From positions 1 through 64,000 of the forward strand of contig CAZRHR010000003.1 of the NCBI GenBank assembly GCA_964599915.1: a stretch of 64,000 nt of DNA. Direction: 5' to 3'. This document shows, piece after piece, positions 50,378 to 60,477 of this stretch. The position numbers and the translations under genes were made by a program. A model generated the notes under the pieces. That model did not search any database and was not told the DNA's origin. It saw nothing but the letters and a program-made list of their open reading frames with translations. This stretch comes from CAZRHR01 sp964599915 (GTDB lineage: Bacteria > Bacteroidota > Bacteroidia > CAIKAF01). Position 1 is the stretch's first letter. Each line of letters starts with the position of its first letter.

Positions 50378-52954
50378 ATGGCAGACGAGGAAATTACAGG
50401 CCAAGGCCTTCCCACCGAAAGAATTATTCCTATAAACATTGAAGAGGAAATGAAATCCGCCTACATCGATTATTCGATGTCGGTGATTGTTTCCCGTGCA
50501 TTACCTGATGTGCGTGATGGTTTAAAGCCTGTACACCGAAGGGTGCTCTACGGCATGATGGACCTGGGCGTATATTCCAACAGACCCTACAAAAAATCCG
50601 CAAGGATTGTCGGGGAAGTATTGGGTAAGTATCACCCTCATGGCGATAGCTCTGTTTACGACGCCATGGTACGTATGGCCCAAAACTGGTCTTTACGGTA
50701 TCCTTTGGTAGACGGTCAAGGTAACTACGGCTCTATCGAAGGTGATAGCCCGGCCGCCATGCGTTATACAGAAGCCAGGCTAAAGAAAATCGCTGAAGAA
50801 TTACTGGAAGATATCGATAAAAATACCATCGATTTCAGATTGAACTTTGACGATTCATTGGAAGAACCTACCGTACTTCCGGCCAAAATCCCAAATCTTC
50901 TGGTCAATGGTGCTTCCGGTATCGCAGTAGGTATGGCCACCAACATGGCTCCGCACAACCTCACTGAAGTGATCGACGGAATCGTTGCCTACATTGATAA
51001 CCGTGACATCGATGTGGCCGGATTAATGCAATACATCAAAGCCCCGGATTTCCCCACAGGTGGAATCATTTACGGCTATGATGGGGTTAAATCAGCGTTT
51101 GAAACCGGACGTGGACGCATCGTCCTCCGTGCAAAAACCAATGTGGAAATCCTTGATAATGGCCGCGAACAAATTGTAGTCACAGAGGTGCCCTACATGG
51201 TGAACCCAGCAGAAATTCAGGTCAAAGCAGCGGAACTGGTCAACGATAAAAAACTAGAAGGCATCTCCGATATCCGGATTGAAAGTGACCGGGATGGCAT
51301 GCGCTTGGTTTTTGAATTGAAAAGAGATGCGGTAACCAATGTGGTATTAAACCAATTATATAAGTACACTTCTCTACAAACCAGTTTTTCAGTCAATAAC
51401 ATTGCACTTGTCAATGGCCGTCCAAGACTGTTGAACCTGAAAGATCTGGTATCTGAATACGTAAAACACCGCCACGAAGTGGTGGTTCGACGGACCCAAT
51501 ACGAGTTGGAACAGGCGGAGAAACGTGCACATATTCTTGAAGGCTTTATTATCGCCCTAGACCATCTGGATGCCGTTATCGCACTTATCCGAAATTCAGC
51601 CAATGTAGATGTGGCTAAAGATGGTTTGATGTCCGAATTCAAGCTATCAGAAATTCAAGCTAAAGCCATTCTCGAACTACGTTTACAGCGCCTTACCGGC
51701 ATGGAACGTGATAAAATTCGAGAAGAGTACGACGAACTCATGAAACGAATTTCATGGTTGAAAGAAGTACTGGCTAACGAATCCATGCGAATGGATATCA
51801 TCAAGGGCGAATTGCAGGAGGTTAGACAAAAGTATGGGGATGAAAGACGCACAGAAATTGTCTACAGCGGTGCAGATTTCAGAATTGAAGACATTATTGC
51901 AGACGATTCAGTGGTGGTTACCATTTCCCACATGGGCTACATCAAACGCACCCAACTCAACGAATACCGTGCGCAGAGCAGGGGAGGAGTAGGAGCAAGA
52001 GGTTCGGCCACCCGCGATGCAGATTTTCTAGAGCATTTGTTTATTGCCAACATGCATGCCTATATGCTGTTCTTTACAGAAATGGGTAAATGTTACTGGC
52101 TCAGGGTGTTTGAAATTCCTGAAGGCCAGAAAAGCAGTAAAGGCCGCCCCATTCAGAATCTAGTACAAATTGAACCGGGGGATAAGGTAAAAGCCTATAT
52201 CGCCATCAATGGATTAGACAATCCCGAGTACACCGCCAATAATTTTATTATCATGTGTACACGGCGCGGAACCATTAAAAAAACGACGCTACAAGCGTAC
52301 TCAAGGGTTCGTGCCTCTGGTATCAATGCCATTAATGTAAGAGAGGGCGATGAGCTTATCGCTGCCAAATTGACCAACGGAAGTCATGACATTATGTTGG
52401 CGCTCCACTCAGGCCGAGCCATTCGTTTCCCTGAAGCGACCGTTCGTCCAATGGGACGCACCGCTACAGGTGTTCGAGGCATCAAAGTGGCCAATGAACA
52501 AGATGAAGTAGTGGGTATGATTACCATGGACATGACCAATCCCATGGAAGTATTGGTAGTGAGTGAAAATGGGTATGGAAAACGCTCTTCGATTGATGAT
52601 TATCGGATCACCAACCGTGGCGGTAAAGGCGTGAAAACCATTAATATTACCGAAAAAACAGGCAAGCTCATTGCCATCCAAGCGGTAGAAGATGGGGATC
52701 ATTTGATGATCATTACCCGAAAAGGAACCCTTATTCGTATGGCCGTTTCTGAAATGAGGGTCATGGGACGTGCGACCCAAGGAGTTCGATTGATTTCTAC
52801 CCGTGGGGGAGATGAAATCGCAGCTGTCGCCAGGGTGTCTAAAGAAGCGGTGGAAACAGAGGAAATTGAACTCGAAAACCCTGCTGAATTAGGTGAATTG
52901 GGCGACCAAACCGAAGGTACAGAAAACATGGAGGCGCCTACCACTGAGGAATAA
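50378..52954 (+). CDS. gyrA: DNA gyrase subunit A
   Basis: 858 residues. Breakage-reunion domain with the catalytic Tyr130 (AMRYTEARL) and the quinolone region KYHPHGDSSVYDAMVRMAQ, where S91 and D95 correspond to E. coli S83 and D87, i.e. the sensitive form. The C-terminal six-bladed domain begins after residue 510; the GyrA box is Q533-S-R-G-G-V-G539 in place of QRRGGKG. An acidic tail (VETEEIELENPAELGE) ends the protein. With GyrB it introduces negative supercoils. The TPR gene follows 43 bases later. Confidence 0.97.
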   Translation: MADEEITGQGLPTERIIPINIEEEMKSAYIDYSMSVIVSRALPDVRDGLKPVHRRVLYGMMDLGVYSNRPYKKSARIVGEVLGKYHPHGDSSVYDAMVRMAQNWSLRYPLVDGQGNYGSIEGDSPAAMRYTEARLKKIAEELLEDIDKNTIDFRLNFDDSLEEPTVLPAKIPNLLVNGASGIAVGMATNMAPHNLTEVIDGIVAYIDNRDIDVAGLMQYIKAPDFPTGGIIYGYDGVKSAFETGRGRIVLRAKTNVEILDNGREQIVVTEVPYMVNPAEIQVKAAELVNDKKLEGISDIRIESDRDGMRLVFELKRDAVTNVVLNQLYKYTSLQTSFSVNNIALVNGRPRLLNLKDLVSEYVKHRHEVVVRRTQYELEQAEKRAHILEGFIIALDHLDAVIALIRNSANVDVAKDGLMSEFKLSEIQAKAILELRLQRLTGMERDKIREEYDELMKRISWLKEVLANESMRMDIIKGELQEVRQKYGDERRTEIVYSGADFRIEDIIADDSVVVTISHMGYIKRTQLNEYRAQSRGGVGARGSATRDADFLEHLFIANMHAYMLFFTEMGKCYWLRVFEIPEGQKSSKGRPIQNLVQIEPGDKVKAYIAINGLDNPEYTANNFIIMCTRRGTIKKTTLQAYSRVRASGINAINVREGDELIAAKLTNGSHDIMLALHSGRAIRFPEATVRPMGRTATGVRGIKVANEQDEVVGMITMDMTNPMEVLVVSENGYGKRSSIDDYRITNRGGKGVKTINITEKTGKLIAIQAVEDGDHLMIITRKGTLIRMAVSEMRVMGRATQGVRLISTRGGDEIAAVARVSKEAVETEEIELENPAELGELGDQTEGTENMEAPTTEE

Positions 52955-52997
52955 ATAACATTTTCCAATTGATTAACGTATAGCAGAAAAAAAACGC

Positions 52998-54398
52998 ATG
53001 ATGAAACATTCGATAACAACCGGCTTATGCAGCCTCGTTTTGTTAGGAAATACCATTCAGGCACAAACCTCTAACCACTTGAATACCTTTGACATGGTGG
53101 AGCAATACCGCCGTGAAATACGCATGGGCAATGAGGAAGTCGCCATCAATGCTTTATTAAAAGCCCGCGGCTTTGCAGATGAAGCGGCCGTTCACCCAAG
53201 CACAAGTGGCATGTCTAAATCATGGAAATACCGTGGTGATGTGTACTTTCTCATTCATAAGGAAAAAAGCCCAAGGTTAGTTCTCGACCGCAAAGGTGCA
53301 GATGATTCAGCCGCTGCGAGTTTCGTCCGTGCCCTCACCGTAGAAAAGAAAAGCAATGGTAAAGCCAAAGTTGAAAGTCCGGAAGAAATAGCCAGCAAAC
53401 TTCAAGAACTCATTAACGCGAGAGGGAATGCCTCTAATGAAGCGTATGAGCATAAAAAGTTTGGCGTGGCTTACCAAGGATTCAATGCATGCAGACAATG
53501 GATGAGGGCCTTAGCTTCTCCAGATTTATTTGACCAAAAAACCGTAGACCAACTGAACAAAGCCGTAGGAAGCTACACCTATATGATGGGATTGGCAGCG
53601 TTGCAAGATAAAGCGCGCCCGGATCGCATCACGGTGGCCATGACACATTTGGAAGAAGCCGAAAAAATGGGATTCGACGGCGTCGATGTATATGGACTCA
53701 TGATTCAAACCCAACTGGAGGAGAAGAACTACGAAGCCGCTAAAACCACTTTGGCACGTGCCCAAAAGAAGTATGCAGATAGCCTCAGCGTGTTTTTCTT
53801 CGATGTACGTATCGCCCTTGAAACCAACGATATTCCACGTGCGGAAGGCCTGTTAAAAGAAGGTAAAGTGAAATTTCCTTCTGCCAAATTGGATTTCATG
53901 ATTCAGGAGGTGAACATTTACATCGAACGGAATGATTTCCCGAAAGCCCTTCAAGTAATGAATGAAGCCATTGCCGAAGCTAACGAAACAGGCCTTAAGG
54001 TTCAGTTGCACGTAACCTCTGGCCAGATTTGCGAACAATTGATGGAGAAGAGTAGTGGAGAGCAGGCTGCAGATTACGAAAGACAGGCCATGGACCATTA
54101 TAGAAAGGCCCTTGAATTGGAGCCCAATACGTCCACAGCCATTGCAGGACTTGGAAATGCACATATTCGTAAGGCCAATAAGTTGGTAGAACAAGCCAAT
54201 CAATTGCCTTTGAGCAAAGCCAAGGAATATGATGCATTGAAAAAGCAATATATGGAAGAATTTAAGCTTGCGGCTGAGTTGCTTGAAAAATCCTACGCGA
54301 TTAAAAAGACAAAGGCTGTGCAAAGCAATTTGATTTCCATCTACGAGCGGTTAGAAAATTTTGACCGTGTGGAGGAATTGAAAAAGGATAAAATCTAA
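52998..54398 (+). CDS. Exported TPR repeat protein
   Basis: 466 residues. Signal peptide MMKHSITTGLCSLVLLGNTIQAQ. The mature part is helical with TPR-like pairs, most clearly AMTHLEEAEKMGFDGVDVYGLMIQTQLEEKN-like units from residue 215, ALQVMNEAIAEANETG, AMDHYRKALELEPNTSTAIAGLGNAHIRKAN, and LLEKSYAIKKTKAVQSNLISIY at the end. The association of such a TPR gene with gyrA is common in Bacteroidota. It is likely periplasmic and may serve as a protein-binding scaffold. It is terminated by a strong hairpin. Confidence 0.85.
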   Translation: MMKHSITTGLCSLVLLGNTIQAQTSNHLNTFDMVEQYRREIRMGNEEVAINALLKARGFADEAAVHPSTSGMSKSWKYRGDVYFLIHKEKSPRLVLDRKGADDSAAASFVRALTVEKKSNGKAKVESPEEIASKLQELINARGNASNEAYEHKKFGVAYQGFNACRQWMRALASPDLFDQKTVDQLNKAVGSYTYMMGLAALQDKARPDRITVAMTHLEEAEKMGFDGVDVYGLMIQTQLEEKNYEAAKTTLARAQKKYADSLSVFFFDVRIALETNDIPRAEGLLKEGKVKFPSAKLDFMIQEVNIYIERNDFPKALQVMNEAIAEANETGLKVQLHVTSGQICEQLMEKSSGEQAADYERQAMDHYRKALELEPNTSTAIAGLGNAHIRKANKLVEQANQLPLSKAKEYDALKKQYMEEFKLAAELLEKSYAIKKTKAVQSNLISIYERLENFDRVEELKKDKI

Positions 54399-54413
54399 TA
54401 TTGGTAAAGAAGA

Positions 54414-54446
54414 GAAAGGGAGGCTTTGGTCTCCCTTTTTTTTTTG
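54414..54446 (+). terminator. Terminator of the gyrA-TPR unit
   Basis: AAAGGGAG (54415-54422) / CTCCCTTT (54431-54438), eight-base loop, followed by a long T-run. Confidence 0.88.
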
Positions 54447-54587
54447 CCTTCAATTTGAAAGTGCGTGTGGGAATTCTTTAAAGTATTCTATTTAACATAA
54501 TATAAATTATTGGTTAAAGGTGATTAATTCGCACTCAAAGATTCTTTTACCGGCTTACGTAGTTAAAAAATGAATTCATTGGCAAAC

Positions 54588-54616
54588 AAAAAAGCCCAGA
54601 TTTCTCCGGGCTTTAT
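54588..54616 (-). terminator. Terminator after the DUF5606 gene
   Basis: AAAGCCC (54591-54597) / GGGCTTT (54608-54614), T-run on the minus strand. Confidence 0.8.
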
Positions 54617-54633
54617 CAAAATTGAAAATTCCA

Positions 54634-55194
54634 TTATTGTGTCTTACGCACCATGGAAGTATTTTTTCTAGTTGGCGCTTTGGTTACGGCTTTGGCAGGT
54701 TTACTATCGGCGGTTGCCTTTGGTGCTTTGGCCTTGGTAACTTCTGGTACAGCCACGCCATCTTTATCTACATCACCAGATTTGGCTACTTCCAATTGTG
54801 ACGCATCAGTTAATCCATTTTTCACCAATTGATTGAACCATTTGAGAAGTTTACGGATATCTGCATCATGCACACGGTCTTCGTCATGTTCTGGTAAGAC
54901 TTGTTTGAAAAAAGCACGTACATCGGCTGAACTGGCGTCTTTGGCACTGGGCAGGCTATTATCCTTAGAAAACGCCAATAATTTAATTAACACTTCCCTC
55001 AATGGCACATCGCCCTCTTGGGTAAACATACTGATATCTTGTAGTGTGCTAACCTGGTGGGATTGATACACGGGCATTTTCTTTCCGGTCTCAAGATTTT
55101 CGGCGACCAAACCAAATTTGGCACGTCCTACAATTTTAAACAGGGAACCCTGACCGGAAATAGCGATAAGTTTTTCAAACTCCATATGATTCAT
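54634..55194 (-). CDS. DUF5606-type conserved Bacteroidota protein
   Basis: 186 residues. Start MNHMEFEKLIAISGQ; the second Met at 55185 is also plausible. The domain EKLIAISGQGSLFKIVGRAKFGLVAENLETGKKMPV resembles DUF5606, and HDADIRKLLKWFNQLVKNGL the second half. The last 60 residues are a low-complexity Ala/Lys/Thr-rich basic tail (KAKAPKATADSKPAKAV), disordered, possibly nucleic acid binding. Function unknown but phylum-wide conservation suggests a housekeeping role. It is separated from the subtilase gene by 40 bases on the same strand. Confidence 0.85.
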   Translation of the reverse strand: MNHMEFEKLIAISGQGSLFKIVGRAKFGLVAENLETGKKMPVYQSHQVSTLQDISMFTQEGDVPLREVLIKLLAFSKDNSLPSAKDASSADVRAFFKQVLPEHDEDRVHDADIRKLLKWFNQLVKNGLTDASQLEVAKSGDVDKDGVAVPEVTKAKAPKATADSKPAKAVTKAPTRKNTSMVRKTQ

Positions 55195-55234
55195 TTTCTT
55201 CTTAAACGGGGATAAAAATACACAAAAAACTAAG

Positions 55235-58060
55235 TCAAGGGCCCACCTGCAATTGTCGACCGTTGGAAATTCTCAAATGTCCACCACAAAGGGTTTCCAC
55301 ATAAGCCGCTTGGCCATTGCTGTCGGAGATAACCGGATCTAAACTACCTGGGTGTGAAGATTTAATAATATACACCCTGTGACTGCTGGTGGGAACGACC
55401 CCTGCACTCCAGTTCCCGGCGTGATGCCAATTGGCTGTTCCAGCGCCTCCTGTCCAAACATTGAGGGTGCTTTGGTAATGATTTAAAGCCAATTGTGCCG
55501 CATTTTGAATGGCTGAAAACTGGTCTCCCACTACAAAAGCCATGCTTACAATGGCGCATTGGCCGGGGGCTAAACTATCCACCACGGTTCCCAAATATTG
55601 CGCGGGATCTCCTACGGTAGATAAAGCTCTGCCAATACCGCCTGTCATGGCCGTCCATTTTTCAGACTGCGAGAATCCATTGGTTACCGTAATACTTCCC
55701 CCTGTTCCGCCTACATCGAATGCATAATAATGGGGTGTGGTTCCATTTAAAAGAACCATACCACTACCCCGCCCTCCTAACTGGCTAATTTGCCAACCCA
55801 AACGGCGGGTGGCATCCCATCCTGCTTGGTTGGGTGTGGTAAAAAATAAGGTATCGGCTACATCTTGGTCGCAATAATAACCGACAAAAACATTCTTCAG
55901 GCCAGTTACCGTTGTATTTCTTAAAATATGGTCCATGAAAATGATGCCCGCTTTGGGCCCGGACGAATCTCCATAGGCCATGCGGGTTACTTCTACCCCA
56001 ATGGCATTGACACCCGCACCACTATCATTGAATCTGGAGGTAATTCTTAGGTCACCAAAATGCGTTCTTTGGTCTTTAACCATAGGCTGAACACTCACAA
56101 AATGGTTGTCCGTAACTAATGGGCAGCATCCGGCTAAAGGATCTGAAAGTGTCGCGTTAGACACCCTGTTGTTATGGCCAATCATTAGGCTGAAGGGCGC
56201 GTAAAACTGCTCCAACAAATAGTTGGGGCCATTCGACTTTCTCCAACCTATGCCTGTTTGGGTGGCCGCATCCGTATAACCCAATCGACCGTTGTTCCCA
56301 AGGGTCAAATGGTTTTGGTTGCTGGTCCAATTATAATGATCTGGCTGCAAAAACAGGAAAAAATCTGTGTGGCCTGCCCGGCTGGTATCTTGATACGTCA
56401 CCCTAAACCTTACCAAATGATTGGTAGGACAAGTATTTTTCACCACAAAGCGAAAGGGTTGGTTGGAATGGGAAAACGATTGCATACTACCCACCACCCC
56501 AATTTGTAGGGTGCTGTCTAGCAGTTGCACATGTGCGGAGTTATGGGTAAGGGCGGCAGATAAAATGGAGGTAGAAGGGCGAAGAGCATTTAATGAAAAA
56601 CCTCTAATTTCTACGGTATCACCAACTAGAAAAATGCCATCAGCATCTTGATCCAGGAAGGTTCTGTTTCTAAAATGCATCCAAGCGCCCGTGGAATCCA
56701 TCACTGCATTTTTCAAATCTAGTCGGCCGTAACCCATCCGACCAGCAAAGGAGGTGTTTCCGGTTAAATTATCTATCTGAACGGAAGTGGCTTTGAGTCT
56801 TGCCCCCACTTGAAAAGGGGTCATCCAAGGGAACCGAGAAAGAACAATGCCGGCCGCTCCGGAGACCACAGAAGAGGCTTCGCTGGAACCACTACCGGTG
56901 CCATAACTTGTTCCAAACGTCCGATAGATCCCTTCGCCTGGCGCGGCAAGTTCAATTAATTCATAGAAAGAACTACCGCTCCATTTCAGGTCATTCACAT
57001 TGGTGGCGGTAACGCCTAAAACTTCTTCAAAAGCTGCCGGATAAATAGGCACCGTGTTATTTGAATTTCCAGCCGCCGCAATCACTAATTTTCCCTGATC
57101 CATCACGGCCCAGCGCATCACGTCTCTGCCCAATTGTGTGGCATACGTGCCACCCCAAGAACAATTGATTACATCGGCTCCAGCCCTTACTGCATAGGCG
57201 ACTGCTTGATACCCCCTCACCCATCCTTGGCCAGTACGCACCATTTTCACCGGTAAATATTTACAATTCCAACCAATACCAGCCACGCCCAAAGCATTGT
57301 TGGTAGTTGCGGCAGCTATGCCACACATGGCTGTTCCGTGCACGGAAGCCGTAGAACCATCACTTGGATTATACGATGGATTATTGTCTCCATCACCCAC
57401 GTCCCAACCTCTGAAATTATCGATATATCCATCGGCATCATTATCAATACCATCTATTGGGTCTGCATAATTGTATTTGATGTTTCCCAATAAATCAGGG
57501 TGGGAAAAATTGGTACCTCCATCTACAACAGCAATAACTACATTGGTATCACCTGTGGTCAGGTTGTACGCATCGTAAGCCCTGATTCGAGAAAAGTAAT
57601 ACTGGCTTCCATGATTGGCATCATTAGGCGTAAGCAAAGGTTGTACGATAGGAAGAGGTTCCGCCCATTCAAACTTTCCCGTTCCAAGTACCAAAGAAAC
57701 AAGTCTGGGCATGGGAGTTTGAGATTGGACAGGAATCTCATAAATTAAACTAAGGTCTGTAGAAGGAAGCCCATAGACATTGAATGGTTGAACCGGCGCG
57801 GATTCATTGGGGAAAGCTTTTTGTGGCATGCCTAAACCTAAAGCTTTGGCATGATTAACCCAATAATTATTTAAATCACTAAATAAAAAACGATAATTCG
57901 GCTGTAGCTTCACAACTAAAATAGTTGGCTCGTAATCGACGCCTGCTTGTCCATAGGCCATTGGAAACCACCTTACATCTGCGTTATCTGCGACTTGTCC
58001 AAAAACCAAACCCTTTAAAACAAGGGCCAAGGCAAGGCTACACCAGTTTTTTCTCATCAT
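55235..58060 (-). CDS. Secreted subtilisin-like serine protease (S8 family)
   Basis: 941 residues. Signal peptide MMRKNWCSLALALVLKGLVFGQ. A propeptide-like region precedes the S8 domain: Asp180 (VIAVVDGGTNFSHPD), His241 (TASVHGTAMCGIAAA), oxyanion Asn332 (AAAGNSNN) and Ser393 in YGTGSGSSEASSVVSG, where GTSMA is replaced by GSSEA. About 480 residues of beta-rich sequence follow, ending with a module of the type W-x-G...NW..G..P (VWTGGAGTANWHHAGNWSAGVVP). No T9SS sorting domain follows it, though most such proteins have one. Likely an extracellular protease. Followed 40 bases later by the DUF5606 gene. Confidence 0.88.
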   Translation of the reverse strand: MMRKNWCSLALALVLKGLVFGQVADNADVRWFPMAYGQAGVDYEPTILVVKLQPNYRFLFSDLNNYWVNHAKALGLGMPQKAFPNESAPVQPFNVYGLPSTDLSLIYEIPVQSQTPMPRLVSLVLGTGKFEWAEPLPIVQPLLTPNDANHGSQYYFSRIRAYDAYNLTTGDTNVVIAVVDGGTNFSHPDLLGNIKYNYADPIDGIDNDADGYIDNFRGWDVGDGDNNPSYNPSDGSTASVHGTAMCGIAAATTNNALGVAGIGWNCKYLPVKMVRTGQGWVRGYQAVAYAVRAGADVINCSWGGTYATQLGRDVMRWAVMDQGKLVIAAAGNSNNTVPIYPAAFEEVLGVTATNVNDLKWSGSSFYELIELAAPGEGIYRTFGTSYGTGSGSSEASSVVSGAAGIVLSRFPWMTPFQVGARLKATSVQIDNLTGNTSFAGRMGYGRLDLKNAVMDSTGAWMHFRNRTFLDQDADGIFLVGDTVEIRGFSLNALRPSTSILSAALTHNSAHVQLLDSTLQIGVVGSMQSFSHSNQPFRFVVKNTCPTNHLVRFRVTYQDTSRAGHTDFFLFLQPDHYNWTSNQNHLTLGNNGRLGYTDAATQTGIGWRKSNGPNYLLEQFYAPFSLMIGHNNRVSNATLSDPLAGCCPLVTDNHFVSVQPMVKDQRTHFGDLRITSRFNDSGAGVNAIGVEVTRMAYGDSSGPKAGIIFMDHILRNTTVTGLKNVFVGYYCDQDVADTLFFTTPNQAGWDATRRLGWQISQLGGRGSGMVLLNGTTPHYYAFDVGGTGGSITVTNGFSQSEKWTAMTGGIGRALSTVGDPAQYLGTVVDSLAPGQCAIVSMAFVVGDQFSAIQNAAQLALNHYQSTLNVWTGGAGTANWHHAGNWSAGVVPTSSHRVYIIKSSHPGSLDPVISDSNGQAAYVETLCGGHLRISNGRQLQVGP

Positions 58061-58212
58061 TAAATTTCTTCACTAGGGTTCTAAACGGGTTAAAATTACA
58101 AAATTTAAATGAGGCAAGAAAAATGGTTTTTCATTGAATTGAACTCGCGTGAAAAAGGATTCCTATTAAGTTGCAGACCTCATAAAAAAGTTTGAAATTT
58201 GTTTCAACCTTT

Positions 58213-60477
58213 ATGAGACAACTTACCCCATTTTTGTTTTTTATTTCGGGTTTTCTTTTCACCCTAAATGCCCAACCTTGTATTCGTGTTGAATCCATGT
58301 TGGTCGATGCCTGTGGTAATCCGGAAGGAGAAAATGAAATGGTTCGATTCCGAACTGGAAATACACCATTAAACACTTCAGATTTAACAGTTACATGGCC
58401 TACCAATGGTTGGTTAGGTGTGTGTCAGAACGCCCAAACCGCAGCTTCTGTAGCGCAAATCAATGCCGGAATTACCCAATGTGGTTTTGTCTTGGAACCG
58501 CCCGGTGGAATCATTCCTCCACAAGCCCAAGTGGTTTTGGTCACTTCGACCAACTTTAATCCCACATTTAATCCATTTACGGCACTTTCTGACACCATTT
58601 ACATGATTTTTCAATGTGCAGGTAACTTTCAAGGTCATCTAGCCAATGCTACTTCTTCGGGGGTTAGAACCGTTACTTTGTCTTTTTCTTCACCTGCAGG
58701 TTGCAGTCAATCGGTAACTTACGATTGTGGTTTGCTCACCGATATTTTCGGGAATACAGGAATTACAGGAAATACACCTTCTGACCGGGATGGTGCAGCA
58801 GTGGTCTATGCACCCAATGGTGCGGTCTCCTACCCCAATCTGGGGTGTCAGGCGCCCATTGTTCCTGGATTTGTAGATGCAGGAACAGCCCAAGCCGGAT
58901 GTGCGGGAGATACCCTTTGGCTCACGGGAAATGCGTCTTCCGTTTTTCAAACTTTTCAATGGACAGGCGGCAATGGTACCTTCACGCAGCCGACCCAATT
59001 GACCACGGGTTACGTTATTAGTCCACTTGATTTTCCGCTGGTTTCTTTAACCCTAACAGGTACAAGATGTAATGGTACATTAGCGGATGGTATCAGCTTG
59101 AATATTAATCCTACTCCATCTGTGCAAATTCAGCCAAGCGGGTTAATTGGCATTTGCAATGGAAGTCCCATTACCCTCAATGCAACCGCTACTGGCCCCG
59201 TTTCTTGGTCCAATGGAACCACCGGAAATTCAGCCACTTTCACCGCTGCCGGTTGGGTGTTGGCAAGCACCACCAACAGCTGTGGAACGGATTTGGATTC
59301 GGTTCAATTGGTGGATGGGCTTCCTCCTAATGTTCAGATTAACAATACCACGCCGGCTCCCTATTGTCCGGGAGACCAAGTGGTGTTAACCGCCAGTTCT
59401 GCTTCTCAGGTGAGTTGGGGTTGGAGCACCGGTGCCAATGGCGCTTCTATTCAGGTTTCTGCTTCAGGAACCTACACAGCCACTGCCACCAATGCATGTG
59501 GAAGCAGTTCGTCTTCTTTGACCCTCAACTTTACACCGGCACCTCAACTCAACATTTTAACCCCACCCAATCCTATTCTTTGCACCGGACAAACGCTTCT
59601 TTTAGAGGCCCAAGGAAATGGAACCATTCAGTGGAATGGCCAAACCCAAAATCCATTTCCCGTGAATGTAGGAGGCGTGTACACGGTTATGGTTACCAAT
59701 CCCTGTGGCGTCGTGTCCCAACAATTGGTGGTGACTGAGAATCCCGTTCCTAGCATAAGCTATCCTGGCAATCTTCCTATTGGCATTTGCCAAGGCCAAT
59801 CGCTCAATCTTACGGTGAACAGCAACGTTCCCGTCTCATGGAATACCGGCGCTAGCGGCTCCTCTATTTTGGTTCTCCAAGCCGGAACCTATCAGGCCAT
59901 TGCGCAAAATACCTGCGGAGCAGATACGCTTGTATTGAATGTACAAAGTTCAAATCTTCAGGTAGGCTTATCTGCCACGCCATTGATTGGTGTTTCGCCC
60001 GTAGAAGTCCAATTTACACCGACTTGGGCAGGGGCGGATACCGTGCGCTGGGATGTCCCTGCACTTTTACCCGCCAATGGAGGCATTTCGACGGTGCTTT
60101 ACGATACCATGGCCACCCTCATGTACACACTTACCGGAGTTGACACCTTTGGTTGTGCGGCGTACGCCAGTATTTCAATTCAAATTGCTCCAGATAGAAA
60201 CTACGGCTTTTTTGTCCCAAACACTTTTACGCCCAATGGAGATGGAATTAATGATGTGTTCAAAGCGCATGGATTTGGTATTACCACCCTCAAAGGCATC
60301 ATTGTGAATCGTTGGGGACAAATTATTTATGAAATGGGCGACTTAGCCCACGCGTGGGACGGACGGGTATCACCGGACGAATTTGCCCCACTTGGTGTGT
60401 ACACCTACCGGTTTGAAATACAGAACAAAGCTTTTGAAACCTTCACTTTTACAGGAAAAGTGAACCTAGTGAGATAA
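58213..60477 (+). CDS. Large secreted Ig/PKD-type protein with T9SS type B sorting domain
   Basis: 754 residues from ATG 58213; the frame goes back to a TTG at 58192. Signal peptide MRQLTPFLFFISGFLFTLNAQ. Residues 20-210 look like a lamin-tail-type domain (VESMLVDACGNPEGENEMVRF, QAQVVLVTS). Then repeated Ig-like modules, each with W..G..G.S and TCG-type Cys (GTYTATATNACGSSS, GVYTVMVTNPCGVVS, GTYQAIAQNTCGAD). The end has FFVPNTFTPNGDGINDVF, IIVNRWGQIIYE, GVYTYRFEIQ: a full CHU_C type B sorting domain. Surface adhesin or matrix role is inferred. It converges with the solute-binding gene (12-base overlap). Confidence 0.88.
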   Translation: MRQLTPFLFFISGFLFTLNAQPCIRVESMLVDACGNPEGENEMVRFRTGNTPLNTSDLTVTWPTNGWLGVCQNAQTAASVAQINAGITQCGFVLEPPGGIIPPQAQVVLVTSTNFNPTFNPFTALSDTIYMIFQCAGNFQGHLANATSSGVRTVTLSFSSPAGCSQSVTYDCGLLTDIFGNTGITGNTPSDRDGAAVVYAPNGAVSYPNLGCQAPIVPGFVDAGTAQAGCAGDTLWLTGNASSVFQTFQWTGGNGTFTQPTQLTTGYVISPLDFPLVSLTLTGTRCNGTLADGISLNINPTPSVQIQPSGLIGICNGSPITLNATATGPVSWSNGTTGNSATFTAAGWVLASTTNSCGTDLDSVQLVDGLPPNVQINNTTPAPYCPGDQVVLTASSASQVSWGWSTGANGASIQVSASGTYTATATNACGSSSSSLTLNFTPAPQLNILTPPNPILCTGQTLLLEAQGNGTIQWNGQTQNPFPVNVGGVYTVMVTNPCGVVSQQLVVTENPVPSISYPGNLPIGICQGQSLNLTVNSNVPVSWNTGASGSSILVLQAGTYQAIAQNTCGADTLVLNVQSSNLQVGLSATPLIGVSPVEVQFTPTWAGADTVRWDVPALLPANGGISTVLYDTMATLMYTLTGVDTFGCAAYASISIQIAPDRNYGFFVPNTFTPNGDGINDVFKAHGFGITTLKGIIVNRWGQIIYEMGDLAHAWDGRVSPDEFAPLGVYTYRFEIQNKAFETFTFTGKVNLVR

